Positions 13,615 to 26,590 of a stretch of 64,000 nt of DNA are shown in pieces. How positions within the stretch are numbered: position 1 is the first letter of the stretch; the number at the start of each line of letters is the position of its first letter. Below the pieces are notes generated by a model. That model did no database searches. It had not been told where the DNA came from and worked only from the letters and a program-made list of their open reading frames with translations. Both the position numbers and the translations under genes were made by a program. The DNA comes from Antitrichia curtipendula (lineage: Eukaryota > Streptophyta > Bryopsida > Hypnales > Leucodontaceae), in NCBI GenBank assembly GCA_951230915.1, contig OX579637.1, positions 13,020,001 to 13,084,000 on the forward strand. Direction: 5' to 3'.

Positions 13615-13824
13615 ATGTATAATGCAAAGATGAATGATGCTGTGCTTGCGAAGCATCGGAGGAAGACGAATGGGGTTGGAGCAGGGAGCGGTCCGGCGAA
13701 TACAAGTGCAGGTTTACTTGAAACAAAGAAATTGTCAACAAAGGAATATATAGCAAAGCTTGAAGCTCAAATTCACAGGCTCAGAGGTGATACAACAAGA
13801 GGGACTTCATCTCGGAGAGTGTAG
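13615..13824 (+). CDS. C-terminal coiled-coil exon of the Transposase_24-type gene
   Basis: This short exon ends in a normal TAG at 13822. It encodes MNDAVLAKHRRKTNGVG, a glycine-rich linker and a final amphipathic helix (TKEYIAKLEAQIHRLRGD), which looks like the short C-terminal coil common in this family. An acceptor-like AG lies at about 13,628, so the first few codons of the open frame are probably intronic. Confidence 0.45.
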   Translation: MYNAKMNDAVLAKHRRKTNGVGAGSGPANTSAGLLETKKLSTKEYIAKLEAQIHRLRGDTTRGTSSRRV

Positions 13825-16800
13825 CGGTCTGACATCACATGACATGGACACCAATACAGTCATGTAGTTCTAGTAAGAAAGGTGAGCACTGGAATCCTGA
13901 ATTTTAATTGACGCTGAAAAAGAGTATCCTCTTTATTTTTTCTAATATCCCATTCATGTTTCTGCAAGGTGCAATATAATGGCAACGTTTCATGTTAGGG
14001 TGATTCTGGTGCATGCAGATGGGGTATGCAGCAGATTAAATCAATGCAACAACGTGTTGGCAAACAGAATTGTGCGCAGGAGTTGTAGAGAAGCTCGTCT
14101 TCACAAAATATATTGTAGGATGATGGCAGCTGACTTTCACAGATGGGTAGGAGAAGAACGGGACAATGCATGGCAGAACGACATCTGAATTTGGGGAAAT
14201 GGTGAAGATGCAATATCAAGCGTAGCTAGTGGTTCTCTAGGTGGATATAGTTATTTACTATGGGAAAGTGTGAAATATTTGACGTGAAATAGTTATTTCT
14301 ATTTGTTTTATGAAACTATAGGCATATATGTAGAAGTATATTGTATTCACTATTTTCAGATATGTAGATATATAGTGAGGTTGTAGAAGTCTTTCCAAGA
14401 CGGCTGGGATGCAGGGCGCATGGAATTCTACTAATTAACAGTTTGGATTTTGGTTCACTTCCTTACTTGGGGTTCAATGGTGAATTGTTGTTCATGAGTT
14501 TGGGAGATTGTCTTGTTTGAGTAATTCCATCTACCAGCATAATACATAGAAGACTTAAACAGTATCACGAATGTGAATGTTTGAATTTCACAATGTGGAC
14601 TTTTGGTGGACACGTGGTCGCTTCTTTTATGTGGGCCGTGCACCTCAATGTAGTAATTGCTGGACCTCTTAATCTTCCATGCATGCATAGGAAACAGTTG
14701 TGAGGAGTTTATGTACGTCGCACTAAATTGCACTATTTGTCAAAACTAACATTGTCTGATGTGTATTCGACCTCCTGGAATGATGTAGATTTCAAAGCAG
14801 TTTCTCTTTCCTTTATGCGGTTCATTACAGTGAATCCAGATTCTACTAATTACGAAAAGTCTTCTTCATATGCCTGGACGATATGAAGAATTAAGGAGTT
14901 GTCTTTTAAGGAAGACCACATCAGCAGATTGGTTTGGTCTTCAGTGACTTACTTCTGGATGTTAGGAAGACCACGGTGTTAGTGTTGTCGAAAAGCTTGG
15001 ATGCTTCCCCTGCACTTCACCACAGTTGAGGTCAGCAATCAGGGGAGTTATTTTCCTCTTCTCTATGACATTCTGGAAAGGCCTCTCTTGTATGTGGTGT
15101 TGGTTTTCAACAGTCATGATCAATCGTTGGTACCATCTCCATGGTGTTTATAACAAGGTATAAGGCTTACCATTTATTCAGGTGAGATCTTTTTCCCGGT
15201 GGTACATATACAAGTGCCACGTTTGGACTCTAGGTTCTTATAGATTTCATAGGAACGCAACGCTTTTTTGTGGATTATGGTCATAGCTTTATTCATTGAC
15301 GTGAGCTTAGGAACACTGTTTGCTTGTTATTTAGCAGTTCATAAAGGAGGATCGCAGGAATTGTTTTGTAGTGCAAACTGAAGGGATTTGGTTTGGTTTG
15401 TCAAATGGCATATGAAGGTTAGGGAATTTATGTTTCCATTGACTAGGGGTTTTAGAGATGCGGATTGTTGCAAAGACTCCCTGAGGTTCCTCCATGAGTT
15501 CCGTAATATAATTTGTACAAAATTACAGTGTTGCGTTAATTTAGGAGTATGGGGGAATGTGATGAATAGAAGAGGTTGAAGAATTGAACAAGGTTACAAG
15601 TGTGCCGTGGTCCTCTGAATGTTATGGAATTTTGTTTGGGTTACAGGTCTATGAAATGTTGATGATGCCGTGACTATTGGAAGGATATGCAATGAGGTCC
15701 ACAGTAGATGTACTGTAAATTTTTATTTGATGCCTACTTCGCCGCTTGTGCATTGATGTTTTTAGCTTTTCTTAACAACATCTGTTCTAGAGCATGTCTT
15801 CTATTGCTTCGACATGCGACGGTAGGGCTTTGAAAATCTTGTACTCTAAATCTCAGACTGTGTCGCAGTAAGCGTGGACGTTGAGCTTCAATGAAATTGC
15901 TTCATCTTGATATTCCGAAGTGAATGGTTGGTTAACAAACATGTGTGGGTAACTGTGTCCAATGTGGCAATGTTGGAGGTATCCCAATAACCACAAATGG
16001 ATGTAACCGTTGTTGTATAGACAGATAGTTCTTATATTCAAGTACATGAGCTTGGGTAAGTTAGAGCACATAAAGTTATTTATGTTCTGTTTTGTAGGGA
16101 TTCACATTCAACAAATATCCTTTATACGTGCACTATGAGAGAGAAGCAGGTTAGGAGGGCAGTGTCGCATCGTTTCAGTGGATTGAACCATTTCAGTCGA
16201 CCAGATGTTTTCCTCTACGGCTACCTCAAGTACGTCACTATAACTTTCTTAACCCATTTCTGCATATTTAAGATTGCTATATATACGAAGTCGGTATTTC
16301 CTTCTTTTTGTTCTGTGTTATAATGGATGATGAGATAATTATAAGTTTTGTGTGTGAGGCATACATGTGACCGGGAGGACAATTTCATATGAAGTGCGTG
16401 TAGTTTTTATGTTTCAAATGACTTATCCGAAAAGATTTCGATTCTTTTTGGTATGTAGAATCAGTATAGTACTCAGCACCCTGGAGTTCCAATTTTGAAA
16501 AGTAATCATACCATCCCCATTGTTAATGCTCATATCAACAATGGGACAAATGATTTTAGAAGTCCTCAAACAGCAATGGTGCTGAAGTTGATGAGAAATT
16601 TACATACGTATGGCTTCTGGTGGAAACTATTGCAAGAAGGAAGGGAGAAGATGCCAGTAAACATGATGTGCGATGTCGGAAAGTAAATTTTACAGACAGA
16701 AGTGCCGACAGATGTTGAACATCATATGGACGCTCATCCTGAATTGAAAATGCACATTTGAAAAGAATAGAGGTAAAGAACACATTGTTTTCTTCAAGTT

Positions 16801-19800
16801 TTTGAAATCACAGACTTCGGTGGTTTCTTCATTTCCGACTGAACAAAGTGCTGTTACTTTAGGTAAAAAGCAACGTTGTACACGTTAGTAATGGCATATA
16901 GTGATTCCTCTAGTAATTGAATTGAAAGACGGATATATGGTGTTCTTCTTCATGAATGTTGTTTACTCTTATAAAATGTTCACAAAAAATAGAAGCAGAA
17001 TGCAAATTTAAATGAATTAGTGTCCCAAGCATTATGTATCATTCTTGAAGTAGTGTTCATTGGACCCTCATTGAAGATAGGAGGCTTTGTATAGATGCAA
17101 TGTCTAGATACAATGAACGCACGCAGTAATTTTAAAAGGCACTAAATATAAGCAAAGTGAGTAGTTTGTTAGACTATGATACGAGGGATAGAACGGTTTG
17201 GGGAATCAACCGTTGTTTGGGGACTGCACATACTCTGGACAGTCGTGTGGTTTTGTTCACAACTAAATTGTTCTTTGGAAATTTTTATTTTATTTCTCTG
17301 AGAGACAGGAGTCAAAGAAAGATGTGAAGATGGCATTTGATGGAATTAAGGAGTATGGTGTCAGAACATGTTATGTGAAGGTAAGTCAATTATATGTTCA
17401 AATGAGAGCTTGTCAAGTTTTTTCTTTTTTCTTTGCACCACGTAAAAACTGTCTTCTTAAAGTCAAGCTTTGGTTATGTTTTAAACTTTTACTTGAAATA
17501 ACTGTGTATTTTGCAATTTCTGTAAAACTGTATCACTGTCAAGAAGGGTCTTGTGAACATTGGAATACTGCATTGTGAACAATGTAAAGTGATGTGGAGA
17601 TCATGTCTTCTTTGTTCCAAAGAGCTTGTACAACTTGTGGGTAATGCTTGTGAATCGTGAGTGGACTTGAAGTAAAAGTAGATAGGATTTCCACTATTAT
17701 ATCCCTTGTCATTTTTTTTTTAATTTGGATAATCAAATGTAGTAAATGTAACTATTTCATGTCTTCTGGTTAAAACAAATTACTTTTTTCATTCATTTCA
17801 TAGTTGAATTTGTCATTGATTCTATTGTCAAGAAGTGGTACGAGCATGGACGAAAATTTGAATCTTCCAACCAGTGTCCTCAAATCCGTATGTTCGAATA
17901 ATGTATTTCGTCTTGGACATTGGACGTGGTGGCACTTCCTGTGGATAAGAAGAGTAAGTTCAAGGTATTATGGGTGCTATAATGTAAGGTGATTTTATGA
18001 ATGTCATGTCTCGATCATGTGACTGGAAGATGCTTTTATTGAAGTGTACTTGACATATAAGTTAGGGGACCTCTTTTAGAAGGGATGTAGGGATGTTTAT
18101 TTGTGGGAAGGTGATGGTCATGTAAGAAGTAGAAAACTCCATTAGATTGATGAGACAAATGAAAAGGTATAAAAGGAATGCAATTTTGTAGACCCATTTG
18201 TAGATATAACCCACCTTTTGGATTGAATGTTTGTCTAAGGATAGTGAATCTGCATGTTCTTCATGTTATCAAAAGTGGAAAACAGGGTTACTTAGATGAA
18301 TTTGGAATTATAGCTGAATGAACACAATGTGGCAGGAAGGGCAAGCAACTGAATATCTAGGCTTCTGTAGAAATCATGGTAATCATGAACGAGAATGACA
18401 ATGCAATGTTGGTTACGATTTAGATCATTTCAGGCATTTGTACTGTGGGTCAGGAGTGAATTGTATTGTTGTAAGTTTGAAGGTGTCAATGTCAACAATC
18501 TTACTATTAGTAATCACAAATGTACTTAGTAGAGTATCAAAATTTGCCCTGAAATGTAGATGTGGTGAAGTTGAATGGATTTGTTTGATGCTAAACCATG
18601 CGGAAACCTCATTTTCAAAGTGATGTGCATATGACATTGGATTAGAGAAAGGTTTTATTTGTATCGTAGTAGATTGTGACATTTGCATCTCTCAAAGTCT
18701 CAACGAAGATAGAAAACAATGAAGGTGAGTAATTATGAAGGCCTCCTTCAATCTCTTCTGAAGGCCGTTCTGTCTTTTCTTTTGCAGTGGTCTGCTGATA
18801 CAAGGCTCTCTAGCATATTTGCACCACCTGCGGATTTAGCGTTGAAAGGTACGCTTACAATTATGATTTAAACTTGAAATGCATCCAAGTATATTTTTGT
18901 GGCTCATAGGAGAAATGTGGTGAGGTTCAGATCTAGTTTTATGGTCCGATAGAGGTTTAAAAGATTATGATTCTTTCTATGAACCATGTAGAGTAGTATT
19001 AGTAGGGTCGAAGAAGTGTCTGTCCGCTTTGCCTTCGTACATTTACTTTTGTATTTAGTGTGTAAGTGATGAACATAGTAATTTCAAGTAGCGTATGAAG
19101 AAGTCTGGTGGCTAATTGTAGAAGGTTTATGTCAAATACCCATGTCTTGGTAGGTAGGAGTGCAGGACAATGTATTTATTTGATGTACTTCATTGATCAC
19201 TGAAGAATGAACATAATTGGACAACCTTGCACATCAAAAGGGTGTTCATGCACAGGCAATGAAGTCCGGTATGTAATGAGCAAACTCAATGGAATGTGAT
19301 TTATATTTCTACAAAATAGTTTACATATTCATGTCATGGTTGTTTAGCAATGACCTTCAGTGTTGGTTTATTGTGGAGCAGAAATTTTACGTTAGTGAAG
19401 AGTAATGATGTTACTCTTTCTTCAAGGATATGGAGTTCTCAAGTTTTGGAACGTGTACTGAAAACATGGCGTTGTTGACATCTACATTTTTGTGCCCTAC
19501 CCGCTCCCACTGTCTATGTGAGTTTCTCAATTTGAATGTACTCGAATATCCCACCTCACTGTTATGAGCCTATTATATAATTGATGAGGTGGTTGTCGGA
19601 TCTGGTTTGGGCAAAAGCTGTAGCGTTTTCCAGGAAATCTTGAACCCTCATTGTTGCAAGTGAAACATGAGGACAGTAGGGGAGGTTGTTTTTATCTATT
19701 ACTGGCTTGAAAAGCATATTTGTCTTATCCAAAGATAGAAGATTTGGAAGTGGTTGATTTAGTGAATTTTTGAGAAGCTCCGTCAATATTTTTGTGAATG

Positions 19801-21149
19801 GAAGATGCGGCCCACAACCTGAGGACACTGAGGTTGTGGTACATTAATGTACCAGTACAAGTATATGTCTGCTAATGAGGATATTCCTTCCTGTACGAGT
19901 TATGTCTGCCAATGTCTCCAAGAACATGAATGTGTATGCCACCTACGGTGAATGTTTTAATCAACATTTCAAAATTGCCATGTTAAAAATGTAGGCTGCA
20001 GAATATCCGGAGGTGGACGTTACACATGTCTAAGCTTAGACAAAAAGCAGTTGACGCCTGTAGTGATTATACATGCAGTTGTTCTCGGTGTTTTCTGTAC
20101 ACGATTGTTGAATGCTGGGTTCATATTAAGGAAGATGTGGCAGAATGTCCACGCAAAAAGCTGACAACAATTATGGGAGGCAGTGGAATTATAGTCGTGT
20201 GCATGATTGAGGACTAAATGAACATCATGGCTGATAGACGTGCGTGATTGTTCAGAGGATGCTGGAGTCGTTTCTACAGCTGAGGCATCCTTCGTTTCTT
20301 ACTTCACCAATAATGATTGCAGAAGCATTTTTCACTACAGTCGTGGCTTACAGATTGGCTAGCGCTAACTGTGGAAGGTAATAAAAAATATAAGAGAGGA
20401 TTCATGAAGACTAAGGTGATTCTGTGAATCAAGCTTTCATGCTTTGGAAGTATAGCCAGGTCAGCATTTTCATTTTATAGTGATGTCTTTCGATATGTTT
20501 GTAGTAGTTGATTTATTTCAACATGTATGCACTTTTGAGCGGACACATTTGTCCTTTTTGGTAGTGGAGGGTGCGGATGTTTTGATGTGATATTTAGTGT
20601 CGTAGGAAGGAGGGAGTTCTAGTCATTGATGTCAATGATGTGGTTGTTTGTCATATTAGAAAGTGAAAAAAATTTCATGATTTCATTAATGATTGTTATT
20701 TTTGCAGTGCTTGACAAATGAGAAGCCAGTCGAAGTTCAGAATTTGGAGGTTGGTGACGCTGCATACTTTTTTGTAGAAAACTTAATTTTCAATAGATAC
20801 TTCTCCATATGCAGCAATGTCATGGTAAAATATGAGCCTGTGGATTTCGATGTGACGTTGTCTGGCTTGTGTGAGAGGTGTGCAGTTGTAGATGTTCCTA
20901 TTCACTACTATAATTGTAGGCATTGAGTTGTTTGTACAGTACAGTGGTACACTTCTGTCATAGACCAAAATGTGGAGATTAGCCTAATTACCTAGAAAGA
21001 TGGGGGAATGAATTAATATTGGTACATTTTTTTTGGTTTGTAGAGGTGTAAACCAAGAATCTTATCAAGATTAACATTCCTTTATAATAGGTGTAGTAGT
21101 GAAGAGATAAATATGTTAACAGGAAGTTAAGACTTCTTATTTTTATCGG
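13825..21149. other. Long interval with only exon-like scraps
   Basis: No gene was recognised in this 7.3 kb. Plus-strand pieces that could be exon remnants are: 16,450-16,686 (NAHINNGTNDFRSPQTAMVL), 17,320-17,379 (MAFDGIKEYGVRTCYVK before GTAAGT), 17,806-17,905 (VEFVIDSIVKKWYEHGRKFE) and 20,703-20,926 (EVQNLEVGDAAYFFVENLIF). They share a strand and plausible splice sites with the gene at 8.8-13.8 kb, but they match no family I can name. The rest is AT-rich without clear repeats. Confidence 0.3.
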
Positions 21150-21341
21150 GAACCGGAACCGGAAGAGGATCCGGATCAGTACCCGGGAAGATCTCTCCAG
21201 CGAGCTTCAAGGAGAAGACTCCAACACCATCGAAGGGTAAGATGGCAGCGAAGGAAAAACCACCAGCAAGCAGGAAACAGCCAGTTCGGATAGGATCAGT
21301 CAAGCAGGAGGAATCTTCCCCTAAACGGCTTAGGAAGTAGA
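21150..21341 (+). pseudogene. Basic C-terminal protein tail abutting an LTR-like block
   Basis: An open plus-strand frame begins with a Gly/Thr/Ser run (GTGTGRGSGSVPGK), becomes Lys/Pro-rich (SKGKMAAKEKPPASRKQ) and ends SVKQEESSPKRLRK before a TAG at 21339. It looks like the low-complexity, basic C-terminus of a retroelement gag-like protein. No upstream domain remains. Its position directly in front of an LTR-like sequence matches the arrangement at 59.6-60.3 kb. Confidence 0.4.
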
Positions 21342-22731
21342 TAGGAAGTGGCTTCTGAAGTAGGAAGGAAGTTATTTAGGAAGGGTTATAGGAAGTTAAA
21401 TGAAAACAGGAGTTAGAAGTAGGTAGAAAGCTACTTGTGAGGTGCTTTCCAAGAGGATGCACCTGGACTTCCTCTTTTCCGGGAATTTTGGATCTGAGAT
21501 CTACTTTTTGCAGAAAGGGGAGGATGAGAGGAAAGTCAACGGTTAGTGGATAGGGAATGACGCGTGTCATTCTCTGGTCCTGATTTTGGATTTCTGGGGA
21601 CCTTTAGGGTTTCCCTTCAGTTTGGTATTTAGAGGTTGGGAGTTAGTTCCAACTCCAGGCAGTTTATACTCTTGTTTTTCCTTAATGTCAATTTTCTGCA
21701 AAGAAAGCTTGAGCTTCTACTCCGCGGGTTTCGTCTGCAAAGTCTGAGTTTTATGTTGAGAGGAGGGGTGGTGTTTTGTCCACTACTAGTTCAAGTAACT
21801 TGATTTCAAGGAGTTGAAGAGGAGGAGTTACCCCCGCATTCTGTCTGGATCCGGTTCTGAGAGTCTTTGAATTTGGTTGGTAAACCTATTGTATACTAGG
21901 ATTAATTCTGGTTGTTGAAGTTCCTTGCATGTTTTCTGAGCAGGATAGCCGTTCTTAGGTTGGGTAAATCTTCCGAGAGTGGAGGTGAGCGCTGGCTGAC
22001 GTCCGAGAGGTCCTACTGAATCCAGAAGAGAGGAACAGGAAGATTGTCAGGATCCCCTAGTTATCAAAGTACCAAAAATCCGACTCTTGGAATTCTGTCT
22101 AGATAAATCTGTCGTTGTAGTAAGAGAGGGCTGTGGGGGTTTCTTGAGTGACCTACTATTTCGGATTAATTCCCGGACCGGCTGTGAGGAAGAATCCGCA
22201 TCCAGGCTTTGGTGTTTGTTTTGTGTTTTTCTTTATATTTCTTTTGAGTGAGACTTCATTCACTATAATCCATTGAGGGGTAGGATTTACGCTTCCTTCC
22301 TAAATTTAAGAGCGGAACCCTCCGGATAAGAGGTTAAACTTCTACTTTCAGTTACTAAAAGTCCAGGGTATAGATCCGGATTTGGAAGAGGAACAAGGTT
22401 TGGACACTCCTTCCGGTTCCGCATCTGCGTCCCGGGAAAATAAATGGTTACTATAGATAAGGAGAGGTACAGGATGATGACACTCCTCCATGTCTAGTGA
22501 AATGGTATGAGATAGAAGATACAGTAATTTTGGAGTACGGGTGTCAAAGAGGGTGTTTCCGGGTTTCCGTTCTGGATCCTCTTTGTCTTGGTTTGTGGTT
22601 CCAGATCCCATTCCGGTAATTTTGAGGAAACTACGAGTTAAAGTCCTTTGGGAACGATACACGGGTCATCTTGGGTGTTTTGTCGTTTAAAACACCTAAA
22701 GGTAGGATTTGTGCTTCCCTGTGCTACGACA
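21337..22731 (+). mobile_element. LTR-like block, copy 1
   Basis: This block shares boundary and internal motifs with the block at 60,297-61,464. It opens with GTAGATAGGA and closes with TGTGCTACGACA (the other closes with TGTGCTGCGACA). An internal segment reads GAGTGACCTAC, then an inverted CGGAT/TCCGG-type stretch, then GGCTGTGAGGA; the other copy has GCGTGACCTAC and TGCTGTGAAGGA. Both follow a protein tail on the same strand, as a 3' LTR would. Overall identity is low, so they are old or from different subfamilies. The 5' LTR and body are absent. Confidence 0.45.
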
Positions 22732-22867
22732 ACTTCTGTGATTTTGTTGAATTCACTGGAGTACAATTTGATACGTAGAGGAATGACTCTTAAGGAAGTC
22801 CACAAGTGTAACTTCAGTCAGAAGTATTTTACATTCAGATCTCAGGCACTCTCAGGCTCTAGGGTTC

Positions 22868-23460
22868 CTAAGTATCAAACAGACCCTCATTTGGAACGTT
22901 GATGATCCCAACCCAAATGAGGAAGCGCTTGACCTCATTAAAGCTGAAGCTTGGAGAATGTATGAACTTGTCATCTACTAGGTTCATTTTGCAAAAGTAA
23001 CGAAATAAGTAATAGAGATGTTTGCAATTAACATATTGATGGCGTCCACCAATTGCTGAAACAGCCATGTCCATAAAATCAGGACAAATACACTCTAAGT
23101 ACATGTCCAGCGTGATTTGGTACACGTTGTGTGCAGGCTCCATTCCAGATTGAAGGGAGATTATGGCTCCAAGTCCCGGAAAGGGAAGCATAGTGACTCC
23201 TAAGATTGTTCTTTAGTTTGACGTTCCCAGCACTCTCCCACTTATTGCGATGCTCTGTAGTAGGAGCATTTGCAATACATCTAATAGGCTTGTTTCGGCG
23301 AGTTGTTGGATAGGTGTCTACATGCACAGGGATAGGTTGATCATACATGACCGCCTCAAAAACATTTGACATCGTGAATAATTGTCGAGGTGACATAGGT
23401 GGTCGGTCTTGGAGCTGGAATCCAACTTCCTGCAGTAGAAGTGTTTCCTGACAAGATAAA
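22868..23460 (-). pseudogene. SWIM-domain transposon protein, 3' half (split by the 20-kb element)
   Basis: Read on the minus strand from 23,460, the frame opens CQETLLLQEVGFQLQDRPPM, runs through PIPVHVDTYPTTRRNKPIRC and shifts by one base near 23,185 (HYASL becomes LPFPGLGAII). It then gives ECICPDF, NCKHLYYLF and FIHSPSFSFNEVKRFL. The C-x-C-x(n)-C-x-H pattern is a SWIM zinc finger, found in MULE-type transposases and related plant transposon proteins. The 5' half lies 20.3 kb away at 43.75-45.3 kb on the same strand. Joining the two across the insertion keeps the frame: ...LTGTSL then SCQETLLLQ. The frameshift and the insertion both make it a pseudogene. Confidence 0.75.
23456..23460. repeat. 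Left target-site duplication of the 20-kb element
   Basis: ATAAA here matches ATAAA at 43,754-43,758. The flanks extend to GATAAA against TATAAA (5 of 6). If the element ends are taken as the symmetrical ATGCCC...GGGCAT, the duplication is ATAA (4 bp). The SWIM reading frame is restored when one copy is kept. Confidence 0.6.
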
Positions 23461-23485
23461 TGCCCTATTTAACTACTTTTGGACT
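23461..23485 (+). repeat. Left terminal inverted repeat
   Basis: It begins TGCCCTATTTAACTACTTTT and continues five more bases (GGACT). All 25 bases equal the reverse complement of 43,728-43,752. Beyond this the two ends diverge, but both soon reach a half-palindrome resembling the internal motif (AAGATATCCCATGATG on the left, CATCGGGAGATTTT on the right). Confidence 0.8.
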
Positions 23486-24085
23486 TTGGGCCCAATTTCA
23501 GACTTTTTGGAAGATATCCCATGATGATTACAACCTACATTATGGAAAAAATCACCGTCATGATGTTGAAAGTAGCTAGGATAATAGGTAATTGAGCACA
23601 TATGTATATTAAAAGCCATATAATAGAACGCGCTTTAGCATTGTAAGCGTTTAGGGTGCGTTTTTTGCTGTTTTACTCATTGAAACAAATCCATCATCTA
23701 GGGATTTCATGATGTAGAGATTGAAATACTTGTCCACAAATTTACTTCTGGAAATTGCAGACCATGTGTAAATATTGTGAATTCAAATGCTAACATGTCT
23801 ACATGTTTATTTCGTTTGAAGCATTGAGATCCACAACAAAATGGAGGTATGAAATCCATCACTGAAATTGGGAATTGGAGATCAAGAGATCTCCAGATGA
23901 AATTCCCATAGCATTATACAGGCATATAGGATGACATGTTCAATGCATTCAAATAGAGAGATTTTTGCAAAATAGAGACAATTGTATAGTGAAGTAAGGT
24001 GAAATCACCACAATTCATTCGTAAAGATACACCAAAGCATACTTAGGCGTGCGCCTCTGAAATGAATATGAAATTAGCTTGCATT

Positions 24086-24685
24086 TTAGAGTCTACTGTA
24101 CAAGCTATTGGGGTCATCTCTAACATGTACGACCGGGGGGATTAAATGCATCCACATGTTCATAGGATCTATATCAAGGAAATGAAGCGTTCGATTCCTA
24201 AGTACCTCCCTGGCATGAGGATCACTAACGAGGGTCTTCAATACATGTTGACGATGAGGATGATGGAGTTGCAACTTGCAATGTAAATCACATCCACAAA
24301 TTATCCGCCATAACCTCGAAATAAGTTTTTGTGGAAGAAGACGTGCAAGAATCTCTTTCAATGACGACCAATGCATATTCGACCAGAGGAAAACGGAAGT
24401 CGTTGTCAGCAAAAGACTAATGAACGCCTCGAAGCGTGAAAATGTCTTCACATTAATCTGGAGATCCGAAGGAGAATCGCCACTGAAGAGAGCACCCGTG
24501 AGTACCAGGACCACCATCGCCTGCAGAGAACAATACCCGCCCACAGTCAAGGACGCAATACCTATAATGAAAGGAAACGTGACCTTAATTATCGAGAGAT
24601 CTCCTGATGGAATATATCCTATGAAACTGTCTGTAGCATACCCGAATAAGGGATCAATGTTCCATGAACTGCAGTAATCAAGCAT
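24086..24685 (-). other. 199-codon open frame inside the element, function unknown
   Basis: This minus-strand frame encodes hydrophobic stretches (FPFIIGIASLTVGGY, AMVVLVLTGALF) followed by a basic Leu/His-rich half. One palindrome copy (24,591-24,608) lies inside it and is translated as SGDLS. I recognise no family. The opposite strand is also open for 133 codons, which suggests chance. It may be a decayed gene or noncoding sequence. Confidence 0.2.
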
Positions 24686-24699
24686 TCCGATTTACTAAT

Positions 24700-25969
24700 A
24701 AAACTATAAAGAAGAACGCAGAAAACAATTCGTACTTCCGACGACCCCCAGAAGCTTTGGGAAAAAATGTGAGACTTGTGTAATTTTGCTCCCATCGGTT
24801 CAAAGTAATTCCGAGATGATCGAGAGAAGTAGGGCTCCATTATTAAGTGAACTGCTTATGGAGAATGTAGATCATTCATAAACTAAAGTGAACTAAAAAA
24901 CTACCTCCACAAGTGGTGGTAGAATCAGAGGAATAGAATTCGGACCGAGGTAAACCATGAAGATCCGTATCGTGAAATCCCGTAATGCAGACTGTAAATG
25001 AATAATACACCCGTACCCGAAAAGCAGAATTATCGAACATCAAGAGATCTCCGGATTAGGTAATAGACGAGCTTATTACAAAATAACATCCGAAGAGTTT
25101 ATGCAGAAGAGAACTGAACCAGTGTCCATATTACTGATGCACGAATGAGTTGGTAAGAAAAAAAAAATATTGTAAGAACAAATTCCAAGCGAAAGAAATG
25201 AGAAACAAAACAATGATACCATACGCACTCAGAATAAAGATATGACATGTATAAGGAATCATGTAGTGGGAGATCTCTTGATGAAGAATCAGCAATGGGA
25301 GGGCTAGGGGCCCCAACGGACCATAATTCAAATACGATTAAAATTATTCCAAGGGAGGTAGAGGGGTAATAGAATAGCGAGAGCGTAAATGAAGTATTTG
25401 ACAAAAACATAATGAAGGACTCATAAAATGGAGAGCATTTGTGAGACAAATCAGACATCTACATCTCTTCCGAGAAAATCCTAAAACTACGCAAATTTAA
25501 CGTTCTGAGTCTGCTCGAAGGATTATCATTTACATATTACAGGATTATGAAAAAACAAGAAGAGCTTGGTATTCGACTACAACAACACTGAAGTTGCAGA
25601 AAGCATCGTGAGATATCACGATGATCGCATTACTATGAAGATTACAAGTATATTTATAAGGTCACCCAGTTTGTCTGTTATCAATATAAGCGTCAAAGTC
25701 AGTTACAGAAGATGCATTTACTATGATTATAGTCTGTTCTACCAATATTGTGAGACCCACCATCTCTACTTATATAGAAGTCCTAGATGTCATCGTGAGA
25801 TCTCCGGATAATGCCTACTGAGTATGAAAAAACAGTCCTATTTAGGAATTCCACCTAGAATACTCTTCGCCAGCCTCAACAACTTAATCTCCGACCTCTG
25901 ACCACCCGAAAGTGGATGGTTCAAGACGTAGGAGACGACACTCTCGTTTGACTGAAACAGACCCTGAAG
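24700..25969. other. Non-coding part of the element with five palindromes
   Basis: AT-rich DNA downstream of the FCP1-like exon's stop. It holds palindrome copies near 25040, 25265, 25605 and 25792, and the 24591 copy lies just before it. A 119-codon minus-strand frame (25,099-25,458) is rich in Ser/Leu/Phe and lacks motif or splice support. Confidence 0.4.
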
Positions 25970-26493
25970 CTATGGCCTCAACTGCCCCTCCAAGAAGTAG
26001 TCCCTCAGATCACCGGCCCATGTTTTTGGATGAACGGCGATGCATGGATCATTCAGGAGGTTCTTAATCGGACTGTCATCAATTAGAAGAACATTGTCTA
26101 AGGAATTTATTCTCGCGATACTGGCGAAGGTGGTCAGATCCTTCAGAAAGTAGGACCTATCCGGATTGTTGCGGTCTCTAAAGGACGACACCCTGCAATC
26201 CTCCTGCGAGAGAACAATGACGTCCGCTGCTTTAAATGAGGTGGGCCGCAGAAGGGTATCCAGTAGAGACCTCACATTCCGGCTCAAAGCGCTGCTCCAG
26301 AACGCAACGGCTGCATGTCTACGCAACTAGTCAAGGAACTCTACAACACCCGGACGGGATACAATCTTGCGTTGATTAAGATCATCAAAAGATCTGTGAA
26401 GAAGAAGCCCATTGAGATTAAGGACCACAGAGTACCGTCTGAAAATTACCTCTCTCGATGAACTCGCCACAGGCAAGGAAGGCATTCCAAGCT
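25970..26493 (-). pseudogene. FCP1/NIF-like HAD phosphatase domain, last exon
   Basis: The exon starts after TTTGCAG (26,494-26,500) and ends at TGA 25,970. It reads YSVVLNLNGLLLHRSF, SRPGVVEFLD, an in-frame TAG at 26,327, then HAAVAFWSSALSRNV, VIVLSQEDCRVSSF, YFLKDLTTF, NVLLIDDSPIKN and HPKTWAGDLRDYFL. This is the full motif order of the FCP1 homology (NIF) domain of the HAD superfamily, which in known members removes phosphate from the RNA polymerase II tail. The first motif, normally DLDGT-like, is NLNGL here, so both catalytic Asp are replaced by Asn and activity is doubtful. The TAG sits at EFLD-x-LRRH, where CAG (Gln) is a likely ancestor. It is joined by a normal intron to the linker exon upstream. 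Confidence 0.7.
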
Positions 26494-26590
26494 CTGCAAA
26501 AGACAAAAGAAACATGTAGTTAGAGTCAATTCAGGAGACGTAGCTTTAAAACAAGGTATGATACAATGAAATAGTAGAGCACTCAAGCAC

